From Haematococcus lacustris (lineage: Eukaryota; Chlorophyta; Chlorophyceae; Chlamydomonadales; Haematococcaceae), in assembly GCA_030144725.1 (NCBI GenBank), contig JASKMD010000025.1, positions 4,197,716 to 4,261,715 on the forward strand: a stretch of 64,000 nt of DNA, read 5' to 3'. The position numbers were made by a program, and so were the translations under genes. Every line of letters begins with the position of its first letter. The first letter of the stretch is position 1. Below, piece by piece: positions 44,137 to 54,400 of this stretch. A model generated the notes under the pieces. It did no database searches and was not told the origin of the DNA. It worked only from the letters and a program-made list of their open reading frames with translations.

Positions 44137-44245
44137 ACCTACAGTACTGTAGACACCTACAGTACTGTAGGTGTCTACAGTACTGTAGAGGTCTACAGTA
44201 CTGTAAGGGTCTACAGTACTGTAGATATCTACAGTACTGTAGACA
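44137..44245. repeat. TACAGTACTGTA satellite, end-B subterminal array
   Basis: Six palindrome units inside the left end. The adjoining 140 bp (43997-44136) matches 34753-34890 inverted. Confidence 0.9.
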
Positions 44246-44505
44246 AAGCTTAAGCTGTTTTTAAGGCCATATATTTTAATCGTTCCTTTGCTTTTCATGG
44301 TGACTCTGCTTGTCTTGGCGACTAGTACAAGCACATGGGATTCGGCATGAGATGTGGTCATGAGATGTTTGAGTGAATCATGTCGTGTTCTAACACGCAA
44401 AGTAATAGACGAAGGAGCTTGTAAGAGCCATTCATACTTACACCATGATCGACAGACATCGCAAGGTTAGTCAACATGTCTGTGACTCATGCATGCCCTT
44501 GTTGC

Positions 44506-47500
44506 CTACTTGTCCATGGATTTGTTGCTGAATGGAACAAAGTACATGTCTCCCCCACCCTCCTTGTGCGGGAAGAAGGGCACCAGCAGGTGTGTGAGCT
44601 TAGCCCCATCTACCGCGAACCAGTTGTGAGGGCCAGCTGCTGAGTAAAGAGTGGATGGGTGCCGGCCAACAAGTGAGCGCTGCTGGCGCACCGGTGTGGG
44701 AAGGGGAGCCTGGTAAAGCTGCCTCTGGCTTGGCTTGCGCCCTGAACGCCTGACCTGTGTTGGGGCCTCGTCCCCCTGGCTGTCTGACTCATGGCCATCA
44801 CCTTGTGTGCCTGGGGGTGCAGCTGAAGGAACTATAGCCGGCTGCTGATCTGCTTTCTGCTTCTTGCTGCGCTGTGAAGGTCGTGAAGGCTGCTTCCTTT
44901 TTGCTGGCACCCGCTTCTCTGCTGTTGCTGTGTCGTCCTCAGCAAGGGGTGTGCCTCGTGCTACCGCTAACGTGTCTAGCTGTGGAACAGGGGTGGTGCG
45001 GTACAGGCGTGCAATGGCCAGGCGCAGGAAAACACCCTGCTTGTGTGGGTGCTCCACCCGCACCCAGAACTGGATATGTGATGCATATGGTACCTCCCCC
45101 CACACCGCAACCAACTCATGCTCCCCTGTGTATTGCCCAGGTATGATCTGGTAGTACTGGTTCATTACCCAGTTGCTGTTACGCACATGGACCTTGGTGT
45201 AGTCCACACTGTGCATGACCTGCCCGTTGCACTCTGCACGCTTGAAGTACTTGACACGCTGGGGCACTGCTGGGCTGGCACCACTGACAGGATCTGCAAA
45301 CACTGCATTGAAGTCTGCATCGCTCCACTCTATGCTCTCAGCCAAGAACTCCTCCCTGAACTTGATGCATGCCTGGCGCACCCACTCCTCGCCTTCCCCA
45401 CCATTCGGGCACTCACTGTAACCACACCCCAAGAGTTGGCACACCTCCTCCGCAGGCACTGGCTTAGCATCCCTGACACCCTTGCTGCTCTTCTTCTTCT
45501 GCTGGCCAGCAGCCTCTCTGCCCTCCTCATTCTCCTCACCCTCCTCATTCATTCCCTCACCCTCCTGCTCTTCAGCCCATGCATCCCTCCCATGCTTATG
45601 CCTGTGTGTGTTGAACCACTGCTGCATCTGTCGGCTCAAGCGCTCCCGCAAACACATGGCCAAGGTCACCTGCAGCCCAGCAGCATGGGAGCCACTGAAG
45701 TGCTTGGCACGCTGCATGGCGCGCTCCACGAAGAACTCCGTCACCCAGCAAGCACGCCCGCGCTCACGCTCTTGATCAGGCAACCTGCATGCATAGCACA
45801 CGACACCATGTCGAATACATCAGCGTATTGTGACCTGTTGCAGCGATGGCCAATGGATGGTGGAGCATGGTGACACGCACCGGCAGCACAACATATGGAG
45901 GTTGCTGGAGAACAAGGAGTTCGGCACGCCCTCTCCCAGCCAGTCCTTCTCAGCCAGCAGATACGCATAGGTGTGAATGGCGTCAGCGCCCTCGTCCATA
46001 CCCGCCTTCAGCCGGGCCTCATACAGTGCCTCAGCCTCCGGTGTCTTGTCTGGGCTTCGCTGCGGGTCTCCCTCTGTAGGGCATTGTGAAAGGGCCATGC
46101 TGTACCTCAAGGTGTACACTCATGGTGCAGCTGTTGTGGCAATCTTGGTTACCTGATGTCAGGTAGTGCAGCACCGCCTTCACTAACGCCTTCCAAATGG
46201 GCAGGTGCCCGTTCTCCACTGTCACGATGTCTCGAAACACGTACTGCCAGCCATACCGGACGAAATGCATGAAGTCATCCATGATCCACCCCCTGCAGCA
46301 AGATGACTAACATCAGTGTTGTGAAGGGAAGCTGTTTAAATGTGTCATTTGACCTCTACAGTACTGTAGACTTCTACAGTACTGTGGACCTCTACAGTAC
46401 TGTGGACCTCTACAGTACTGTAGACCTCTACAGTACTGTAGACCTCTACAGTACTGTAGACCTCTACAGTACTGTAGACCTCTACAGTACTGTAGACCAT
46501 TACAGAATTATAGAGCTCTACAGTACTGTAGACCTTTACAGTACTGTAGACCTCTACAGTACTGTAGACCACCACAGTACTGTAGAGGTCTACAGTACTG
46601 TGGACCTCTACAGTACTGTAGACCTCTACAGTACTGTAGACCCTTACAGTACTGTAGACCTCTACAGTACTGTAGACCACCACAGTACTGTAGAGGTCTA
46701 CAGTACTGTGGACCTCTACAGTACTGTAGACCTCTACAGTACTGTGGACCTCTACAGTACTGTGGACCTCTACAGTACTGTGGACCTCTACAGTACTGTG
46801 GACCTCTATAGTACTGTAGACCTCTACAGTACTGTAGACTACCACAGTACTGTAGACCTCTACAGTACTGTGGACCTCTACAGTACTGTAGACCTCTACA
46901 GTACTATAGACCATCACAGTACTGTAGACCTCTACAGTGCTGTAGACTTCTACAGTACTGTAGACCTCTACAGTACTGTGGACCTCTACAGTACTGTAGA
47001 CCTCTACAGTACTGTAGACCTCTACAGTACTGTGGACCTCTACAGTACTGTGGACCTCTACAGTACTGTAGACTTCTACAGTACTGTGGACCTCTACAGT
47101 ACTGTAGACCTCTACAGTACTGTAGACCTTTACAGTACTGTAGACCTCTACAGTACTGTAGACCACCACAGTACTGTAGAGGTCTACAGTACTGTGGACC
47201 TCTACAGTACTGTAGACCTCTACAGTACTGTAGACCCTTACAGTACTGTAGACCTCTACAGTACTGTAGACCACCACAGTACTGTAGAGGTCTACAGTAC
47301 TGTGGACCTCTACAGTACTGTAGACCTCTACAGTACTGTGGACCTCTACAGTACTGTAGACCTCTACAGTACTGTGGACCTCTACAGTACTGTGGACCTC
47401 TATAGTACTGTAGACCTCTACAGTACTGTAGACTACCACAGTACTGTAGACCTCTACAGTACTGTGGACCTCTACAGTACTGTAGACCTCTACAGTACTA

Positions 47501-50500
47501 TAGACCATCACAGTACTGTAGACCTCTACAGTGCTGTAGACTTCTACAGTACTGTAGACCTCTACAGTACTGTGGACCTCTACAGTACTGTAGACCTCTA
47601 CAGTACTGTAGACCTCTACAGTACTGTGGACCTCTACAGTACTGTGGACCTCTACAGTACTGTAGACTTCTACAGTACTGTGGACCTCTACAGTACTGTA
47701 GACCTCTACAGTACTGTAGACCTCTACAGTACTGTAGACCTCTACAGTACTGTAGACCTCTACAGTACTGTACACCTCTTCAGTACTGTGGACCTCTACA
47801 GTACTGTAGACCTCTACAGTACTGTAGACCTCTACAGTACTGTAGACCTCTACAGTACTGTAGACCTCTACAGTACTGTAGACCTCTACAGTACTGTAGA
47901 CCTCTACAGTACTGTAGACCTCTACAGTACTGTGGACCTCTACAGTACTGTGGACCTCTACAGTACTGTAGACTTCTACAGTACTGTGGACCTCTACAGT
48001 ACTGTAGACCTCTACAGTACTGTAGACCATCACAGTACTGTAGACCTCTACAGTACTGTAGACCTTTACAGTACTGTAGACCTCTACAGTACTGTGGACC
48101 TCTACAGTACTGTGGACCTCTACAGTACTGTAGACCTCTACAGTACTGTAGAACTCTACAGTACTGTGGACCTCTACAGTACTGTAGACCTCTACAGTAC
48201 TGTAGACATCTACAGTACTGTGGACCTCTACAGTACTGTGGACCTCTACAGTACTGTAGACCTCTACAGTACTGTAGACCTCTACAGTACTGTGGACCTC
48301 TACAGTACTGTAGACATCTACAGTACTGTAGACCTCTACAGTACTGTAGACCTCTACAGTACTGTAGACCATCACAGTACTGTAGACCTCTACAGTACTG
48401 TAGACCTCTACAGTACTGTAGACCTCTACAGTACCTTGGACCTCTACAGTACTGTAGACCTCAAAAGTACTGTAGACCTCTACAGTACTGTAGACATCTA
48501 CAGTACTGTTTACCTCTACAGTACTGTGGACCTCTACAGTACTGTAGAACTCTACAGTACTGTGGACCTCTACAGTACTGTAGACCTCTACAGTACTGTA
48601 GACCTCTACAGTACTGTAGACCTCTACAGTACTGTGGACCTCTACAGTACTGTGGACCTCTACAGTACTGTAGACCTCTACAGTACTGTAGACCTCTACA
48701 GTACTGTAGACCTCTACAGTACTGTGGACCTCTACAGTACTGTGGACCTCTACAGTACTGTAGACCTCTACAGTACTGTAGACCTCTACAGTACTGTAGA
48801 CCTCTACAGTACTGTGGACCTCTACAGTACTGTGGACCTCTACAGTACTGTAGACCTCTATAGTACTGTAGACCTCTACAGTACTGTGGACCTCTACAGT
48901 ACTGTGGACCTCTACAGTACTGTAAACCTCTATAGCACTGTAGACCTCTACAGTACTGTGGACCTCTACAGTACTGTTTACCTCTACAGTACTGTGGACC
49001 TCTACAGTGCTGTAGACCTCTACAGTACTGTGGACCTCTACAGTACTGTAGACCTCTACAGTACTGTGGACCTCTACAGTACTGTAGACCTCTACAGTAC
49101 TGTGTATCTCTAAAGTACTGTAGACCTCTACAGTACTGTAGACCTCTAGAGTACTGTGGACCTCTACAGTACTGTAGAACTCTAGTCCTAGTTTTCAGAC
49201 CATGCCCTACTCAGATCAGCTCACTCACGTGAAATCCTCTGTGTGCTTCAGTTGTCGTCCAAACGTCACAGGGAAGTGCATGTCCTGGAAGCGCTTGATC
49301 ATCGTCTCACGTGGACTCTCCTTGTCGCTGCCCTGGCGCTTGCTGAAAGGCCCGCTCTTGGAAAACAGCCACTGCATATGGTGCTTCACAACACCAAACA
49401 GGAAGGCGTGCGCGATGGGCACCACATGCAGCCACTTGGCCTGCACGTACTTGAGGTACTTGGTCACTATTGGCCGGCCCCAACACCCGATGTCTGTGCC
49501 CTTCACCCAGCCACCCTCTACGGCTGCGCCACGAGTCTGCATGTCCTCCTCTGACAAACGATTCCGACGTTCCCACATCCAAGCCTCAAACCACTCGCCC
49601 ACCACACCCCTGCCAACCACCGGTTCGCCATCATGCCCCTGGCCACCAGCAGCTCCTCCACCAACCTCACCACCACCACCCTCTGCCTCCTCATCTCGCC
49701 CTTCAAACCGATCAGCCTGCCCACCCTGATCGCCTTGTGGTGCAACCGAGCCCGCACCCTGGCTTGCACCCGGGCCAGCGCCCTGACCTCCACCCTGGCC
49801 TGCATCCTGGCTTCTCAATCCTGCCCGCCCAGAGCCACCAACCACACTAGCCGCCCTGCCCGTATAGCGACCACCTCTCCCCACCCCAGCGCCTACACCA
49901 GCATCTTCTTCAGGAGGGGGCGGAGGGTAGCGGCTCAGGTCTGGCACCAACACCTCCACCGGCAGCCAGTAACCCTTGGGATGCACACCACCGTCACCAG
50001 GGGTCCGCAGCCAGCACCAGGCACAGTTCATGCAAGCACCATGGCCAAGACTCTTCATCAAACACATCCTGCAAAGCACCATGCATCATTGGATTACACA
50101 CAACTTGTTGGTGGTGTATATGTTGCCCCCACTCACCGAGCCGGAGTGTCCGCCACCACGCTGGCTAGCATGGGGTACAGCCGGATCTTGTGGGCCTCAT
50201 TGGCACCACGGTAGCCTTTGGGGGCGTGCAGATAGACCCAGCTGTCTCGCATGCTCTCATCCAGCGAGTCACGCAGGTCCACCAGCAACTGCCAAACACA
50301 CAAGCAGCCTGTTAGTCAGGTATCATGCTGATGTGGTTCTGGAACATGTGCCCCTGCTGGTTCACCTGGTTCACGTAGCCCTCCACAAACTTGGACTTGT
50401 CAGCACTCAAGATCACACCCACAATAGCCCAGGTCTCGTCCTTGCTCATGTACTTGGTGGGCACATCCATGACCTGGGGTGGACACGCTTCATATGTATG

Positions 50501-51173
50501 GGCTTGGGCTAGGGCTAGGGCTAGGGCTAGGGCTAGGGCTAGGGCTAGGGCTAGGGATAGGGCTAGGGCTAGGGCTAGGGCTAGGGCTAGGGCTAGGGCT
50601 AGGGCTAGGGCTAGGGCTAGGGCTAGGGCTAGGGCTAGGGCTAGGGCTAGGGATAGGCATGGACGTGGGGATGAGGTTGGGTTAGGGCTAGGGCTAGGGC
50701 TAGGGCTAGGGCTAGGGCTAGGGCTAGGGCTAGGGCTAGGGCTAGGGCTAGGGCTAGGGCTAGGGCTAGGGATAGGCATGGACGTGGGGATGAGGTTGGG
50801 TTAGGGCTAGGGTTAGGGCTAGGGCTAGGGCTAGGGCTAGGGCTAGGGCTAGGGCTAGGGCTAGGGCTAGGGCTAGGGCTAGGGCTAGGGCTAGGGCTAG
50901 GGCTAGGGCTAGGGCTAGGGCTAGGGCTTGGGCTAGGGATAGGGATAGGGATGGGGATATGCCTTGGGATGGGGATAGGGCTAGGAATAGGGTTATCTGT
51001 GTCTGGCGTGTTGCTCTTTATGGTCATACCTGCAGAACAATAATCCCGACGGACTGTGTCTCAGTGATCTTTACCCAATCGATGCCCAGGCTCAAGCGCA
51101 TTGCGTACGGGTTGTCGAACTGGTCAGCTCCCACGCTGTCTCGCATGAACTTGCCAGCCTCACCTGTGCTCAT
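44506..51173 (-). CDS. TNP2/Plavaka-like transposase, 951 residues
   Basis: Exons 51030-51173, 50366-50473, 50137-50288, 49229-50068, 46153-46292, 45881-46073 and 44506-45784 all have GT-AG borders and compatible phases, totalling 2,856 nt with the stop. The ATG at 51173 begins [18 protein letters not shown]. The middle resembles TNP2/Plavaka transposases: [14 protein letters not shown] then [42 protein letters not shown], then a Cys cluster [19 protein letters not shown]. Later come [45 protein letters not shown] and [12 protein letters not shown]. Exon 4 holds a Gly/Gln-rich insert. The C-terminal exon has [21 protein letters not shown] and basic stretches ([17 protein letters not shown]) fit for a nuclear signal. 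It should cut and paste the element at its CAC ends. Introns contain satellite (46293-49228) and CCCTAG (50474-51029) arrays. Residues are not assigned to the catalytic triad. A KDZ-type transposase is the main alternative. Confidence 0.75.
46293..49228. repeat. 2.9-kb transposase intron made of TACAGTACTGTA satellite
   Basis: From about 46351 to 49185 the intron is almost entirely 18-bp units, TACAGTACTGTA plus GACCTC and variants (about 155 units). Higher-order duplication is visible: about 46560-47080 repeats at about 47160-47660. Intron borders are GTGAGT on the minus strand at 49228 and CAG just below the next exon at 46292. As 18 is a multiple of three, open frames of 936 and 676 codons exist on the two strands (repeating YSTVDL and YSTVEV); I treat them as non-coding. 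Confidence 0.92.
50474..51029. repeat. Transposase intron made of AGGGCT/CCCTAG telomere-like hexamers
   Basis: (AGGGCT)n fills about 50505-50997, with variant AGGGAT and AGGGTT units and a twice-repeated island GATAGGCATGGACGTGGGG (50652, 50770). On the transposase strand the unit reads CCCTAG. Confidence 0.93.
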
Positions 51174-51499
51174 TTAGCAATCCGTTAAATGTGTTCTATT
51201 CCGCCAAGTTGCATCTGATGAACGTTCACTCACTGGCATAGAAAGATCCCTATATATGCTATAAACTATATATATGCTATATGCTGTACTGTAGACGCTA
51301 CCGGACCAGACAAGCATCAGCAGCAACCAACACGTCCACTCAGGAACATTTTCCATGTAAGTTGGCCATGCATGAATTGGTGAAGCTAAGCTCAATGAAA
51401 ACGACAGCATCTTACCCCTTACCAAAACTAGTAACTAATTCCTCCGTGCCATGTGCCATTGTTTAGGCCTCACAGGCTGCGTTGCCACCCGGTGGAGGC
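51174..51499. promoter_or_regulatory. Divergent promoter of the transposon genes
   Basis: The 326-bp spacer between the two start codons contains an AT-rich block CTATATATGCTATAAAC and TATATATATGCTATATG at 51251-51285, followed by one palindrome half CTGTACTGTAG (51285-51295). TATA-like elements could serve either gene. Confidence 0.55.
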
Positions 51500-54400
51500 A
51501 TGTTCTGGCAGCAAGGACCTGATGGGAACAATAGACCCAAAACCCTTGACAACAGTGTGCTGAGGACGGCCCTTGGGCGCATGAAGGTATGGGCTAATGC
51601 GTCGATTCACAGCATGGGGGTACAACCTGTGCGTAGACTTCAAATTTCTTTGCCAATGTAGAACTTCTTCATCCACCGGGACAGACGTGATGGCCAATGT
51701 CTAGACCCATGCATCGGCCATGAAGTGATGAAAGGATCGTTGAAAAACCATGCTATATTGAAACGTTACCGCCTAACGATGTACGAGGTGTTTTTCATCC
51801 CCATGGGGGGCCGGCTGATCGCTGTGTACCCGAAGCATGACACATTCGCGATCTTCTGCCCCAGGGGAGAGGTAAATGAAATACAAACCTGTCAGCAATC
51901 TCAGGTACACGATCAGTACGTGAATCAAGACACAATTTGCCTTGGATGGGATGCCGCAGGGCCTTACACCAGAGGAGGAGTCTAACCTGGTAGATTTTTT
52001 GAATGCGAACGTCAAAGAAACAGAATGGGAGGTCATTGATGGGACGTGCCCACAGCAAACGGATGATTGGAGTGATGAGCTGCGGCTGCTAATCCACATG
52101 GAATACTTATGGCGCCGAAGCTTCAGGTGAACAACTCGGACGGCATGCCTTCGACACAGCAACATAGTTTGCATGCTATCAAACGTTATTAAGGTTAGTC
52201 TAATCTAGAATGCAGACAAAGACCACAGATACCATGATGCACGTAGGCGGAACTGCATGCAAACCGGCATTCGTTATGATGCCAAGCGGATGTTAGCTCG
52301 GCAGCGATTACTGCAGTGTACCCTGGAGACTGAGGGACAGTGGTGCTCTTTGGTACGTTCCGCAACCCTAGTAAATAGATGTATGGGTTGCATTACCAAA
52401 TGTGATATGATCAGACTAACCGCTCTTGTGTTACCATGCAGATCGATGTGCACCCCAAGTGGAAGAACAGGGCACCAAGTGACATGGCTGACCCATTGTC
52501 GGTAAGTTATCCGCACCAAATGCATGGAAAGGCAGAGGGTGTTCAGGCAGGTGGACCACATGGCACATGGCGATTGTCCGCGCTGCAGGATAGTGACGTT
52601 CCATCACCAGTGCCATCTCCGCCCATGTCCATCGTGTCACCTGAGTCTCCTCCCTCACCGTCACCACCACCATCCCACAACCCTGGGCACACCCCCCCAC
52701 AATCCTCTGGGCTGGACAATGATACTGAATCTCAGCCATCACCGGGGCCCCTCCCCCCTTCCAGCGGTGAGCCCCGAACCCTGGTCCATACATAAAAATG
52801 GAGTTCACCATGCATGGTCAAATGGTTACTTCACAACATAAGCATCGAGTGGTCAATTGATGACGGGAAATGAGGGGAAATATGAATTGAGCTAGAAGCG
52901 TGTGAGAATGGGTTATCACAGATCTGCACAGATCCTGACCATCATGCTTCTTTGTACATGACACCACAGGTCACCAATCTGTTTCGTCTGAGTCAGCAAG
53001 CGAGGGGCGCTCGTTATCTTTCCCTTCTCTCCCCATCCCAGCCGCTACCCCCCATCCCCTCATCAAGCCAATCAGCGCACCTCCAGCCCAAACCCCAGCA
53101 ACAGACACAGCAACAGCATCAGCCCCTGCCCCTGCCCCTGCCCCTGCCGCTGCCCCTGCCCCTGCCCCTGCCCCTGCCCCTGCCCCTGCCCCTGCCCCTG
53201 CCCCTGCCCCCTGCCCCTGCCCCTGCCCCTGCCCCTGCCCCTGCCCCTGCCCCTGCCCCTGCCCCTGCCCCTGCCCCTGCCCCTGCCCCTGCCCCTGCCC
53301 CTGCCTGTGACCCAGCCCCAGCCCCAGCCCCAACCTCAGCACCACCCACTGGCGCAACGCCGACCCCAGGCCTAGACCATGCTCCGGCCCATGCCCTTGC
53401 CCATGGCCCAGCCCCTGCCCCATCAGACCCTGCCCCAGCAGCCCCTGCCCCTGCCCCAGCAGGCCCTGCCCCAGCAGACCCTGCCCCAGCAGCCCCTGCC
53501 CCTGCCCCAGCAGCCCCTACGCAAGCAGCCCCTGCCCCAGCAGACCCTGCACCTGCCCCAGCAGCCCCTGCCCCAGCAGCCCCTGCCCCAGCAGACCCTG
53601 CCCCTGCCACAGCAGCCCCTGCCCCAGCAGCCCCCGCCCCAGCAGCCCCTGCCCCAGCAGCACCTGGCCCAGCAGCCTCAGCCTCAGCAGCCCCCGCCCC
53701 AGCAGCCCCTGCCCCTGCCCCTGCCCCTGCCCCAGACCCAGCCCCTGCCCCTGCCCCAGCAGCCCCTGCCCCAGCAGCCCCTACCCCAGCACCCCCTGCC
53801 CCAGCAACCACTGTCCCTGCCCCAGCAACCCCTGCCCCAGCCCCAGCCCTTGCCCCTGCCCCAGCAGCCCCTGCCCCAGCTGCCCCTGCCCCAGCAGCCC
53901 CTGCCCCAGCAGCCCCTGCCCCAGCAGCCCCTGCCCCAGCCCCTGCCCCTGCCCCAGCAGCCCCTGCCCCTGCCCCAGCAGCCCCTGCCCCTGCCCCAGC
54001 TTCCCCTGACCCAGCAGCCCCTGCCCCAGCAGCCCCTGGCCCAGCAGCCCCCGCCCCAGCAGCCCCTGCCCCAGCTGCCCCTGCCTCAGCAGCCCCTGCC
54101 CCAGCTGCCCCCGCCCCAGCTGCCCCTGCCACTGCCCCAGCAGCCCCTGCCCCTGCCCCAGCAGCCCCTAACCCTGACCCAGCTGCCCCTGAACCAGCAG
54201 CCCCTGCCTCAGCAGCCCCTGCCCCAGCAGCCCCTGCCACTGCCACTGCCCCAGCCCCTGCCACAGCAGCCCCAGACCCTGCCCAAGCAGACCCTGCCAG
54301 AGGTAAGGATGTATATATGTATACATTACAAACACACATGCTAATCAGCAATGTCATGTTCATGCGCACATATGTTCCCACAGCAGCCATGAGTAGGCTC

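Noticed and set aside
46303..49113. 936-codon open frame of repeated YSTVDL, and a 676-codon frame on the other strand
   Set aside because: An 18-bp palindromic unit keeps frames open on both strands by arithmetic. It lies inside a well-bounded transposase intron and shows no non-repeat protein sequence.
50505..50997. Chromosome end (telomere)
   Set aside because: The hexamer array is bordered on both sides by coding exons and occurs again at 55.3 kb; it is interstitial.
53119..54390. 423-codon minus-strand Ala/Gly frame
   Set aside because: Complement of the CCTGCC coding repeat; the plus strand has flanking exons in phase.
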